Below the pieces are notes generated by a model. It searched no databases, was not told the origin of the DNA, and saw only the letters and a list, made by a program, of their open reading frames with translations. A stretch of 64,000 bases of DNA from Cavia porcellus. Lineage: Eukaryota; Chordata; Mammalia; Rodentia; Caviidae. Position 1 is the stretch's first letter, and every line of letters begins with the position of its first letter. The stretch is taken from assembly GCF_034190915.1 (NCBI RefSeq), contig NW_026947503.1, positions 22,774,532-22,838,531 on the forward strand, read 5' to 3'. The translations under genes and the position numbers were made by a program. Below, piece after piece: positions 11,731 to 22,675 of this stretch.

Positions 11731-12144
11731 TAATTACACTAACAGCTAATTCAATAGCTAATCCAATAGAAAAAGGTATAAAAGTTCAATTTAAAAATGT
11801 AGTCAAAAAGTATAATCCAATATACTTACAATTACACTATACTTATAATTACACTATAATTATAATTATAGTGTAATTATAATTAAAATATACTTATATA
11901 CAATATACTTACAATTACATATACTTATAATTACAATATACTTATATAGAATATAGTTACAATTACACTATACTTATAATTATACTATAATTATAATTAT
12001 AATTATAATTATAGTATAATTATAATCATAATTACTTATAATTACAATATAGTTATAATTACACTAACAGGTAATTATACTAGCAGCTAATCCAATAGAA
12101 AAATGTATAAATTTTCAATTTTAAAATGTAGTCAAAAAGTATAC
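11731..12144. repeat. AT-rich palindromic block between ~85-bp direct repeats
   Basis: The left copy (11,731-11,813) and right copy (12,056-12,144) share 'aattacactaacag', 'agctaatccaatagaaaaa', a 'gtataaa' block and 'atgtagtcaaaaagtata'. Between them is a tandem-like series of 'acttataattacac' variants. It contains two perfect palindromes: 40 bp at 11,843-11,882 and 52 bp at 11,974-12,025. I checked both base by base by reverse complement. Confidence 0.9.
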
Positions 12145-13229
12145 TTAGTGAAAAAATAATTGCATATTTGGATAGACAAAGATAGGATAAATTACATTTT
12201 CAACCAAATGAAAAGTGTCCTCTGTATTTCACTTTCTACATACTTTTTCACAAAATTTCTAATTGTATTTAATCAAAAATATTTGCCAGATTCCAACCAA
12301 ATATAGGGTCCTTGACACAAAATTTACCCCAAGTGTGCTCCTTTTCACAAATGGTCCTCACGAGAGACTGCTACAGCAACCATCATATGCCACAATCAGA
12401 GAAGCATCTCTGATGTGAAAATCCTTTGTTCATGTGTTTTCATACCTCTCTGACATTATTACTGATGAACACTGCCCCACTTTCAAAATCACTAATTCAT
12501 GAAACTGAATTCCTCATTTTTTAAAATAATCCACTCTATGGATACCCCTAATGAAGCTTGTGCTTTTTAGATTCCTTAATGCATTTGGCTGCCTATTCAG
12601 TTAAGATATCCCAGTTTAAGAAAGTTTCAACCGCATCTCATGTCTTTCCTTTGAATTCACAAAACGACATTTGATGAGAACCACTGTCCAGTTTTCTATG
12701 ACTATAGCTAAGAAAATTTACAAAATGTATTCTTACATTTCAGAATTTATTAGTTCTTTTAATCTGGACATTTTCTATTTTGTGCTCTAAATATACCAAT
12801 TTTGCTAATCTTCTATCATTTCCATCTGTTTATATTCCATCTTGATATCATTTATAAAGATTCTGTCTTTATAAAATGAATTATGAATATTCACCCTTTG
12901 TTTCCAACTAGATATTATTTTTTTATTTTGAAAAGTTTTAAAACTATAGTAAATAAGAAATACTACTACTATAAACATGATACTCTTACTTAGAATGACC
13001 AATTATTAAATTTTCCCATATTTCCATTATTTTCTATATACCTTTGGACACTTTCCATTAAAACTTTTGAAAATGAATTAAAACCTTCATGATATTTTAC
13101 TGTTAAATATTCAGTATGCAGTTAACATTTTAAAGCAATTTTTTACATATAATAATGCTGTTATCACAACTAAGACACTTGATGTTAATTTAAATATATT
13201 GTCTAAAATACAGTCCACATTTAAATATG
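12145..13229. other. Unassigned DNA
   Basis: No gene is seen. The patch 12,300-12,700 is slightly less AT-rich and may be an old repeat that I cannot identify. Confidence 0.5.
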
Positions 13230-13690
13230 TCAACACAATTCATAATAGGTAAATCTTGGAAGTGGCCCTATATGTCCATCAACAATAGATGAATAAAGAA
13301 AACGTGCTATGTACACACAATGGAGCATTACTTTGCCAAAAATAAACACAAACCAATCATTTGCAGGAAAATTGGTGTACCTTAAGACAGTTATGTTAAA
13401 TTAAGATCAAGTACATACACAAGCTTAAATATTGCATGGTTCCATTTATATAAGAAATCTAAATTATAAATAAGGAACAAAATATAAGATAGATAATAGG
13501 AAATAAGGAGATTGATCTTTCTCATATGGGAAAGATATCAAGAGATGGAGGGAGAGGAAGGGTAAGAGGAAAAAAGAATGAAAATGAATTAAAATGTTCT
13601 ATACACATGTACTAGCACCACATAAAGAGTGTAAACATTATGCATTACAAACATATATGAATAAAAATAAATATAAATATAAAATTTGGA
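13230..13690 (+). mobile_element. L1 3' end fragment (ORF2 tail and 3' UTR), plus strand
   Basis: It starts in the L1 ORF2 tail ('atgtccatcaacaatagatg', then 'caatggagcattac'). It runs into a polypurine 3' UTR (13,540-13,590) and ends in an A-rich 'aaaaataaatataaa' region near 13,680. It is separate from the L1 that begins next. Confidence 0.7.
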
Positions 13691-13692
13691 AA

Positions 13693-13806
13693 AAGACTTG
13701 AATAGACTTTCCTTAAGAGAAATTATACAAATGACAACAAGCATCTGGAAAGTGTTCAATGTGACTGGTCACCAAGGGAATACAAATTAAAGCAATAATA
13801 AAGCCA
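13693..13806 (+). mobile_element. Old L1 ORF2, part 1 of 3 (split by insertions)
   Basis: Blocks 'tatacaaatgacaacaagca' and 'gggaatacaaattaaagc' are the L1 ORF2 segment before the C-terminal zinc knuckle. The same reading resumes at about 14,931 after the composite insertion, and again at 16,303 after the solo LTR. Confidence 0.7.
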
Positions 13807-14930
13807 GAAGCAAATTCATCCTTCATGTGAGCCAGCACAAGCCATGAGGAGCCCAGGAGGAAAAGCAAGCCACTTTGCCTTCCCCATGAATTTGTAGAAG
13901 CAAGTGAATCCACACTGGGCCTTGGAGGAGAAACAACAAGCAAATTAACCCTTCCTGTGAGCTGATACAAGCCATGCAGGAGCCAGGACAAGAAATGAGC
14001 CAATTTTTCCTTTCCATGAGTCAATAGAAACCATGCTGGGCCTGGCAGGACTATAACAAGAAGCTAATTCACACTTCCGTAAGCCAGTGCAAGCCATGCA
14101 GGACCCAGGAGGAGAAACAAGCCAATTCTCCCTGCTTGTGAGTTGGCAGAAGCCATGCTGGGCCTTGAAGGAGTAACAAGAAGCCAACTCACCCTCCAGA
14201 TAAGTAAACTGGTACATGGGCTGGGAGACAAGAACCAGCCCCCAACCCTCATAAGCATCTGTCTATTCTGGAGGACAGGCTTAGTTGATAGCAACTGAGG
14301 AAAAAGAAACAACATAATGCTGATATTGTTTGATTGACTTTGCATGTCTAAGACCAGTAGTCTGAATATCTACTAAGAGGATATAAGCAATATAGCAACT
14401 ATGAGAGATTTCCCTCTGTCTTGTTTTTGAAATTCAACATTGTTCTCACTGTTTTGTTTTGCTGTATTTTATTGTTCTCATTAATTCAATGTTCTGTTTT
14501 GATTGGTTTTATTGTGTTCTGCTTTATTTGACTTATTTATGTCTAGTGGTATGGGTGGCAATTTTGAAGAAAGCAAAAGACATTATAGAAGCCATTGTTG
14601 CTTTCCAATTATACTGTTTTGAAATCCTGTATCACTTTCACTGTTTTATTTTAATTAATTTTATTCTGTTTTATTTTGTCTTGTTTTAACCTTTTTAAAA
14701 TATGCTTTCTGTTTTTGGCTTTGATAGGCTTTATTCTGTTTTGTTTTGTTTGATTTCATGATGTCTGTGATGGTATGGACAACTATTTTGGAAGAAAATG
14801 AGATATTATGGTAGTCATTGTTGATTCCTGTTAACTTGCTTTGAAGTTCTGTTTTGTTCTGATTGGCTTTAGTTTATTTTGTTTGGTTTCGTTTTATTCT
14901 CCTTAAAATAAATTAAAATTAAAAAAAAAC
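13807..14930 (+). mobile_element. Composite insertion: tandem array plus L1-type 3' UTR
   Basis: This ~1.1 kb block interrupts an old L1 ORF2. Its left part is a tandem array (13,808-14,215). Its right part (about 14,300-14,915) is a T-rich region with 'tgttttgttttg' runs and two copies of a module also seen in L1 3' UTRs at 32.3, 39.8 and 63.1 kb. It ends in 'aaaattaaaaaaaaac', an A-rich tail. No ORF1 or ORF2 lies between, so it is either an L1 with both ORFs deleted or a non-autonomous composite. The joined history is inferred. Frames of 64-103 codons across the array are by-products of the repeat. Confidence 0.55.
13808..14215. repeat. ~122-bp tandem array built of ~61-bp half-units
   Basis: 'gccatg' recurs at 13,841, 13,971 and 14,093. 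'tgggcct'-type blocks recur at about 13,915, 14,037 and 14,158. Alternate half-units are alike ('caagccatgcaggaccc' and 'gaagccatgctgggcc'), so the array is a dimeric higher-order repeat. There are about 3.4 copies of the 120-130 bp unit. Confidence 0.85.
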
Positions 14931-15535
14931 ATCTCATGCCTGTTAAAATCGCTATAAGTAAGAAGATGAAATGTAACTAGTGTTGGTGATGATATATAGA
15001 AAAAGGAACACATGTACACTGCTGGTACAAATGTAATTTGCTATAGCCAATACAGAAAACAATTTGAAAGTTCCTAAAAATTTTAATATAGGATTGTGAT
15101 ATGATATAACAACCCAACTACTGGGCATATTCTCAAAAGAATTAAATCAACTGTGGGTGAAGAGATATCTGTATTCCCATGTTCATTGCAGCATCATTCA
15201 CAATAATCAAGCATAGAGTTAACCTAAATGTTTGTTAGTGAATAAACACATAAAAAAGTGCATTCACTTTGCACAATGGAACACTATTTGACCTTAAAAG
15301 AGAAAGGAATTCTGTCATATGCAAAAACATAGATGAGTCTGAAGGACATAAGTGACCTAAGTTCCCTACTGAAAGGCAAATGACATGGTCTAGTGTGCAA
15401 TTTTATAGAAGCTGGACTTACAGAAGTAAAGAAAAGGACGGATGTTACTTGTGACTAGGGAAGAGGAGTCTGAAGATGCTAGTCTAAGAATCAGTTTCTA
15501 GTTCAGTTAGACACAGAGAATAAATTTATGATAGC
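14931..15535 (+). mobile_element. Old L1, part 2 of 3 (ORF2 end and 3' UTR)
   Basis: It resumes the ORF2 reading with 'atctcatgcctgttaaaat' and passes 'aacccaactactgggcata', 'cccatgttcattgcagca', 'gcacaatggaacactattt' and 'atagatgagtctgaaggaca'. It then enters the 3' UTR, ending in a 'cagttagacacagagaataa' unit where the solo LTR interrupts it. No open frame survives. Confidence 0.85.
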
Positions 15536-16302
15536 TGTTGTAGTCAGGGGTTGTACACAGAGAACAACTAGGTTCAGGACGTGGAGTTTATAATATTATT
15601 TTTATAATGGTCACTGGGAGTTAACAGGAAAATGCAGGAAATCAATCGGCAACACCAAATACATAGATTATTTAGTCAAGAGCCTAAACCCCACAGCAAT
15701 GTCCCACATGAGTCCAGGTAAAAACCCAGAGCTCAGGACAATACCTCCAACGAGTCCAACTGGAGGTCCAGAGCCCACAAGAAGGACTCACGCCTGTCTC
15801 TTATGGATCCATGCCGGGAAGACCCAAAGGTCAGTGGTGGAAGCCAGAAAGTCTATGCCAGCAGGATGGAGGAGCTGTGCTAGTGGGATGAGGGTTCTAT
15901 GCTGGAGCCGAGAAGTCACACTCATGACAAAGACAAGGGCTGTACTGAAAGGCACCACAGCTGTCCTCAGCAACATGGAGGCCCTGAGCTCCTCTTCCAA
16001 CAAGCACAGTCAGGTACATGACAGGAAGCAGCGTGACAAGGTCATCCTGGAGACCAAGCAGCACATGTCTTTCCCTCCGGAGCCAGGAAGTAATGCTCGA
16101 TGTGAGGACCAAAGTTTCTCCAGGAGAACCAACAGCTCAGACAGCAACTCATAGGAGAACCCACAATGCCTCAACCCTCAACACCTCCTTCTTCTCCACC
16201 TTTTTATACTGACAACTTTTCTCCAGTGGAGCATTTTAGCTCAATGCATGCTGATGTAATCCAGCTGGTGTTAAGTTGCCCACCAGTTCTCAATCCATAA
16301 CA
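15536..16302 (+). mobile_element. Solo LTR of an endogenous retrovirus-like element (copy A)
   Basis: The LTR begins TGTTGTAGTC and ends CCATAACA, so its tips form the TGTT/AACA inverted repeat typical of LTRs. It is flanked by a short direct repeat 'atagc' (15,531-15,535 and 16,303-16,307) and splits an old L1 cleanly. A TATA-like 'ctttttatac' lies near 16,199. It is homologous to copy B at 6,018-6,833. No internal retroviral genes are present. A 5-6 bp duplication fits class II or III elements; the class is not proven. The 151-codon plus-strand frame at 15,699-16,154 lies wholly inside the LTR and has no recognisable domain. Confidence 0.8.
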
Positions 16303-16550
16303 ATAGCTCTTTTACAGTTTCAGTTAGACAGAAAGAACAAATTTTATGAGACCTCTTTTACAACATGGTGATCGCAGTGAATAATAATGTATTCTTCAAA
16401 ATTGCTAAGAGTAGATTTTACATGCTCTCAGTACAAAATATGATAAATATGTGAAGTAATACATATGCGAAGAAGGTATATTGAGCAATTCTACAATATA
16501 TACATCTTTCAAAACATCAGGCTGTACATTATGTGGAAAAATCTGTCAAT
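16303..16550 (+). mobile_element. Old L1, part 3 of 3 (3' UTR end)
   Basis: It continues the L1 3' UTR after the LTR: a second 'cagttagacagaaagaacaa' unit, then 'acaacatggtgatcgcagtg', 'ttcaaaattgctaagagtag' and 'ttcaaaacatcaggctgtac'. This is the characteristic end of old mammalian L1M copies. Two tandem ~48-bp units starting 'cagttagaca' are evident once the LTR is removed. Confidence 0.8.
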
Positions 16551-16619
16551 TAAAAAATAAGTTAATATATTTTGTTCCTAACCGGATAAGCTATGTGGTA
16601 TTAACACATATGTGTCTGA

Positions 16620-17150
16620 TTTGTTTCACTTAAGAAGGTACACCCATTTAACTATGACTCTCTCAAGGTTATCTGTCTTTATGGTTGAGTACACTACATT
16701 GTGTAAAAGAGCTACATCTTCTTTATCCATTTGTCAGTTTGTGGACATTTGGGCTATTTCCAAGATTTAGCTATTACAAATTGTGCCTCTGTGAACACGG
16801 GTGTGCTTGCATCACTGATATGATGCTTTTAATTTTTTGGAAATATACCAAGAAGGGGAATAGCTGAGTCCAATGGAACCTCTAATTCTAGTTTTTTGAT
16901 CAATCTCCACATTGATTTGCACAGTGGGGGAGGGGAAAGGAACAAACGGAAAAGAAAAAACAAGAAAAAAAGGAAAATGCATACAAAGCTTTTGTAAAGA
17001 GAGAGAGAAAGAGGGATTGAAAGGAAGGTAAGGGATTATGGAAAGAAAAAGAATCAAGATATATCATGTACAGGTACAAATTCACTATGATGAATGTGAT
17101 CATAATATATATCTAAAATGTATCAAAGAACTTAATTGATCCAAAAAATT
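16620..17150. mobile_element. 5'-inverted L1 remnant
   Basis: The segment 16,620-16,920 is the complement of the ORF2 end ('ctacatcttctttatccatt', 'gtggacatttgggctatttc', 'aatagctgagtccaatgg'). From about 16,922 the text switches to a plus-strand polypurine 3' UTR (16,925-17,060). An inverted 5' part joined to a direct 3' part is the signature of twin-primed L1 insertion. Two unrelated fragments side by side are the alternative. Confidence 0.55.
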
Positions 17151-17690
17151 AAGTGAATATGTTGCCCTTTGAAAGAACTAGAAATTTTAGAAACAAAAAG
17201 CCCTTATGAAGCTGGATTTATTAATTTTTAATGTTTTTTTAATTCAAAGGTTTTTAGATCCAATTTCTCTATAAAAGAACTTATATTTTGTATTTGTATC
17301 AGACTCATAAATAGAATACGATTTTTTTATAGACGCAGCCTATTTAGTTAGGATTTTCTAACTAAAAGCCATTACGGGAGGTCAGAGCATGGTACTTTGC
17401 TAATTTTCTTTAGCTGTGCCTGAATCTCATGCATGTTCAGAATTTGAATGAACTCAGAAAATTCTTAATGTGCAAAATTTCTCTAAACCATATATATGGA
17501 ATGCTTAATCTCTAAACTTTTGAATCATTACATTTTCCTCACTAAAATAGTAAGTAAATTGCCCAGATTGCTCTCAAATTTCTTTCATTTATTAACTGTA
17601 TTTCTTGAAAAATCCAAAAATTTATATATTGCTTTAGGTTAGTTTGTTTTTTAATGTATGGTGAATGATTAACAAATATTTATTTGCTTG
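17151..17690. other. Unassigned AT-rich DNA
   Basis: No gene or recognisable repeat is seen. Confidence 0.5.
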
Positions 17691-17694
17691 TTTA

Positions 17695-18250
17695 GTCTGT
17701 AATGTCTGTTGGGATCCATTTGAAGCTGGAAACTGAACTCACAGGTAGGGCCTCGGTGTGGCTGGTCATAGCTGATCATAGAACAAAGGTTGCCTCAAAG
17801 GGCAAGATAAAGTCACAGCTGAGGATACCTGACTCCAATCCCATTTAACTAAATAAAGACTGTAGCTACAGGCATTTCACTACAGGAGTAAAATGCAACC
17901 TAGAGATTTTGTTTGTAAGACACTTCTAATTTAACATAAAATAGTTCTCCTAAATTAACATAATCTATTATTTAGAAAAGTCCTTGAACCAACCCCAATG
18001 TCTTGCTCAGTTTCCTGCCTTTTGCACTCTAATCCCTTCCTTGTTTGAAAACAAAATTCAGGTTACCCAGAGACATTCCCTGTTTTAGCCCCCAGAGTCT
18101 TGAACTCTGCTAGAGGGTTTTGATCCTCCAGGAACCCTAAAATCATACTTTTTTATTTAAGCCTTCATCACACACTCATTTGGAAGCCTGGGGATCCTGG
18201 CAAGGTCCCCGATAAATCCATCAAACTTATCCCTGGCCTATCTTGTATTT
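17695..18250 (+). mobile_element. Probable ERV solo LTR
   Basis: This is a GC-raised island with LTR-like order. A 'tgtctgttggga' start leads to a mid region and then 'cttttttatttaagcc', a TATA-like site near 18,150. After this come 'ggaagcctggggatcctgg' and 'caaggtccccgataaatcc', which resembles the R/U5 part of a class I LTR. Clear ends and target duplication were not found, so borders are approximate. No frames of note. Confidence 0.45.
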
Positions 18251-18397
18251 CATTAGTTTTAAAAAATGTAGTTGTTAGCTGAAAAAATACATGTTTTTGA
18301 TGCTATGTGATCCATTTTTACAATTGTTAAATTTACACAAACTAAAAATATGACAAGAAAGTAAAATTATCCTGTTTAACAAACTTATTCTTCACTC

Positions 18398-18925
18398 TGC
18401 TAGCATTAGGGTTCTTTAGAGGCATAGTATGAATAGAAAACACATGTAGAGCTATGGAGGAAAATTTGTTAGATAGGCTTACAAGATCAGAAGCAAAAGA
18501 GTCCATCATGGCCTTCTGCATGGTTTAGAACTAGATCTAATGGCTGCTCAGTCCAGAGAGATGAAAACTGAAAAGCAAGAGGGAGCAAGGATGCAGCACC
18601 AGATGAAGGCCTGGAATCTTCGCGTAGAGTCTGCTGAAAGTGTGCATTGCAAGACTGAAGAGCTGGAGACTGATACACAAATGTAGTAGCAAAGCCTTCA
18701 GTCTTTCCTAAACAATTCCAGAATTTCAGTCTACATTCCCTATTCTCTTTTTATTCCATTCAGCCTACAAGCTTACAGCTGAGAGTAGTGGGTCTTTTTC
18801 TTCTCATTTGCTGGCACACTTGTGAGTTATTCAGAGACACACCCAGAACTGTGCTCTACTGCTCCACTAGATGTTTCTGAATCCATTCAAGTTAATGATT
18901 AAAAGTCATAGCCCCAAATTGTATG
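18398..18925 (-). mobile_element. MaLR-like LTR remnant (antisense)
   Basis: Blocks recognised are 'agggttctttagaggcatag', 'taggcttacaagatcag', 'aatggctgctcagtcca', 'aggcctggaatcttcg', 'attcagagacacaccca' and the right end 'aatccattcaagttaatgat'. These recur in this order in antisense MaLR-type LTRs. The family is inferred by eye. Confidence 0.5.
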
Positions 18926-20647
18926 TAAAATAACACTAAAATTTTTCTAAATGTAGGCTCACATACTTTAATCAATCTGTCAATGGGCTACTTATGTCTG
19001 CTCGTACATTCCCTTTCAATACGACCTGATTAGACTTGTGGATATTGTGGCCGATACCGATGTATCTTTCAAGATATGTCCTGCTGTGAAAGCCTGATTT
19101 GTCGAGCATACAGTAGGTCTGAGTACTGAAGACATAATAACTTCCAGAACATCCCTCAATCAACAGCCAATCATTAATGACTTTCACATTTGTTAGGAGG
19201 ATCAAATACTATTCTTCCATAGTACTAGCTGTCTGAGTAAGGTGCCCTTCTCTGACCACCTATGTCCTGATAAAATCTTCCACACCTGTGCTGGTAATCC
19301 ACGTCCTGCCAGACATATGAGAACATTGTTCTCATGGTCTGTTTCTGAGGGTCCTACTCAGTGTTTGTGCTGTGCTGTACTATCAGAATAGTTAAGATAT
19401 TTTATTTATATAGTTAAAACATGAATTTTTTCAAATCTTTAAGTCATTCTTCAAAAATGGCTAATGAAGTATAAATTCTCTTTTTTATAGTTCCCTTGGA
19501 CTTAATAAATTCTCTCATGTAAATAATTGATACATTCTTTATTTTTATTTTCCTGAAGGGAAAAGGATCTCAATCCAAATTGTTTATTATACTGTTTAAA
19601 TATGATTAAAAGCGTCAGATACTTTACTTATAGTGGCAAACAACTCAATTTATGTCTTCTGCTATAAATTAATATTACTGTGGTAGAACATAAGAGATTA
19701 CAGTATTGACCAAGGTAATTTAAATAAGGCAAACAGAGTGTAAATAAGCACGAAGTGGGAAAATAGCAAACCAGTGGGAAAAAAGAAAGAACTCCTTGCT
19801 AATCATAGGAAGGCACTCATTTTTTTTAACATTTAAAATCAGTAATTGTGGCTGTTAATGAAAACTGTTACTTTTAGGAGAAGAAATGTCCATACTACAT
19901 TCTAAAAATAGTTGTGTATTTAGACCTAAGTCTAGAAAAGAGGTTAGCAAATCATGACCCTTATGCCAAATCCAGAGCACACCCACACCCACACCTAATA
20001 GTGGGTGTTTTTACTTCACAAATTATAGTGAACTGTTTGAGACAGAGAGCAGAGATCTTACACCAGTCAATACTTAAAAGTTTTCCATATATCCTTTATA
20101 AAAGAAGTTTGCTGAACTTTGCCTTGATCAAAATGCATAAAATTTCTCTGATCACAGTCATAAATAGACCACATGATTATAATAGCCTGTACATTACATT
20201 TAAATACTTATTTAGAATTTGTCTTATCCAAAGAAAATCAAACATTCACATAACTTCATGACAGGAGTTATGTAAGTTACAATCTAGACTAGCTAATGTA
20301 ACAATGTATTATATATCTTAAGGGTCAGCCAAAAATATACATAAATATATGTGAGTACCTCTCTGAGTTAGAATTCAGTTGACCACGTGAGAGATTTGCA
20401 GTCCTGTGGCTTCTGTGGAAGATGAGAGTCTATCACCACCACTCCCCAAAAGCAAATCATTGTTGGAGTCAGCCATTACCTTTAGAAAATTGAAATGTTT
20501 AACTGAACTCTGACTTTGATAATTAAATATTTGTCATCCTACTGCAACATTCATATACAACTGTTTTGCCTTTTGCTGACTGTTGACATCTGCTGGCACT
20601 TTCATGGAAATATACAGATATTTGGCAATAGTTAAAAGTCAGTAAAA

Positions 20648-20649
<2 letters not shown>
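18926..20649. other. Unassigned AT-rich DNA
   Basis: No gene is seen. A 115-codon plus-strand frame (19,914-20,261) has AT-driven composition and no domain; I treat it as chance. A CTCF-like motif lies at 20,583. Confidence 0.5.
20583..20596 (-). promoter_or_regulatory. Weak CTCF-like motif
   Basis: The plus strand reads TTGACATCTGCTGG, which matches the complement of CCASYAGRKGGCRS at 12 of 14 positions. It is a motif match only. Confidence 0.25.

Positions 20650-20688
<39 letters not shown>
20650..20688. repeat. (CA)n microsatellite
   Basis: About 19 uninterrupted CA units. Confidence 0.97.
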
Positions 20689-20689
<1 letters not shown>

Positions 20690-22261
20690 TTGGCTTTCAG
20701 CGATGACAGAGTAACTGTGCTTTACTTACCCTCAAGTCATAAGCAACTAAAAAAAAAAAAAACAACAGGTAGCAGTGTATTTGGCAACACTTTCTGTCAC
20801 CGAAAGAAAAGTGCTGCAAGAGTATTGCAAGAATTTCTCTCTTTGAGCGAAGGTACAATGTGTGAACCCCATCTACACATGACCTAGGATTAAATTAGCT
20901 ATCAAAATAAAAATAAATCCAATCCCAATAAGCTGAAATGAAACTCCAGCTTGTAGCTCAAGTGTCTATGAGAACAAAACTCAGATGAAGATAACACACA
21001 AATGAATACGACATAAATTTCATTTTAACTATATTGTTAAGGCTTTGAGGATTTCAAATCATTCATGAGGATTGTGGTTTAAAATTTTTTAAAATTGAAT
21101 AGGACTGATAATATGCTCCCAGTGAAAACTATGGGATGTGAAAAAAGTTTCAGAGTCCGTGATCAGTTCATCCTAATGTCCAAACTCAGAAGGATCTTGA
21201 GTTCTAACCAATAATGTTGTCCTTATGTTTTCACCAGTAATAAAGTATAAAGCTGCTTTTTACACAATTTTAACTGATCATGCTAAACAATAACTTTTAG
21301 AATTGCTTGGAAGGAAATGTGATATCATTAGTCTTAATAAAATGGTTGAAGTGGGAGTTTCGTTTTGTTTCTCACTAAAACCTCCCCTAACAGTTCTGCC
21401 TTGCTACTATATAGACACTCTAAAAATGAATAGTAAACTCAGTTCACAGGATTATACAAAGGGTTATGAGATTGCTCCAGCTGCATGTAGCACAGAAAGG
21501 ATTGTACAGGTGGTGTGAGAGATTAATGGAGTATTAGTATGCCTTTACACACATAACTAATGCCTTCTTTTCAGTCCAAAATTGGGATCCAGCCAGGTTG
21601 TGCTCACATTCTTGGATGGAGCTATGTATACATTTACTGTTTTCCCACAGGAATAGCTGAATTTATGAGCATGTTTCAATAATTAAGTGAGGATGTACTT
21701 AGAAATGATAACCACAAAGGGCCAGTTAATGTATTATATCAATGATATCATGAAAATCGCCTCTTCCCCAGGAGATAAGCAGGAGGAGTTAGAAAAACAA
21801 TCACTTATTGCATAAATAAAGGCTTACTGACAAATCTAGGTAAAATTCAAGGCACATTGAAATTACCGAGAATTGCAGAATACATAGATTGGAGTAACAT
21901 GCTGGCTAAGGACATGGAACACTGCTTTAGCAGGTTTATTTTATAAATTAGGAAACTGACATGTGAATAGTTAAATTCACAAAAATGCTTAAAGGCTGAA
22001 GAAAGGCTAAAACTCCATCCTATTCCAGAACTACATCAGAACCAGTTTTAAATCATTTATAATATAAAATATTTCAGTCATAAAGAAGCTAATTTTTAAA
22101 ATTTCATTCATTCCTCCTTCAGAAAAATAACTCTCAATTTTTTAATATTTTCTTGAAATTACTTAAATAAATACAACACTTCATGCTCTATTGTGATACT
22201 TCTATTTACCATACCATTACTCTCCCTCCCAGGAAAAAATAAACTCTGACATTAGTGTCAG
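20689..22261. other. Unassigned AT-rich DNA
   Basis: No gene or recognisable repeat is seen. An A-run of 14 lies at 20,749-20,762. Confidence 0.5.
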
Positions 22262-22675
22262 ATGGTCCTCAACTTAAAATAGTTCGACTTACAATTCTAT
22301 GCATTTAAAATCATGTGAAATTATGTATATTTAGCAGAAACGTGATTTGAGTTTTGAGCTCTCTCCAGGCTAGTGACATGAAGTGTCATCGTCTCTTGCA
22401 ATGAAAAGCTGCAGCAGCTCATCACAATCTCTCACTGATCACAAGAGATATTTAACAGTTAAAGCAAATAAAGTAGAGAAAATTAACAAGTAAGATTGTA
22501 TGTTAGAGAGTTTTGTCTAACTTTAGGCTAATGTAAGTGTTCAGAACACATTTAAGGGGAGCAAGGCTGAGATGCTCAGTATGCTAGTTATTTTAGATAC
22601 ATTTCCAATTTAGAATGTTTTCAACTTCTGATGAGTTATGTGGACATAATTCTCCTATTACTGAAGGAGTTTCAG
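22262..22675 (+). mobile_element. Fossil DNA transposon (Tigger/pogo-like)
   Basis: The left end 'ggtcctcaacttaaaatag' followed by 'ttcgactta' is one recognisable block. The inner part 'aggctaatgtaagtgttcag' and the right part 'ttcaacttctgatgagttat' complete a non-autonomous Tc1/mariner-class element common in placental mammals. It is old and diverged. The exact family name is uncertain. Confidence 0.55.

Noticed and set aside
13808..14215. Candidate CRISPR-like array
   Set aside because: Repeat units are contiguous and diverged without unique spacers, and the context is a mammalian genome.
13713..14345. Set of overlapping minus-strand ORFs of 64-103 codons with repeated Trp/Leu motifs
   Set aside because: The frames arise from the 122-bp tandem array; the protein repeats mirror the DNA repeat.
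15699..16154. 151-codon ORF with normal-looking composition
   Set aside because: Lies wholly inside a solo LTR with defined ends. The homologous LTR at 6 kb does not keep the frame, and no retroviral or host domain is visible.
15504..16350. 30-bp target-site duplication around the LTR
   Set aside because: A shorter 'atagc' repeat lies exactly at the LTR tips; the longer repeat is an older tandem duplication in the L1.
19914..20261. 115-codon ORF
   Set aside because: No recognisable domain, AT-driven codon content, no splice or promoter context.
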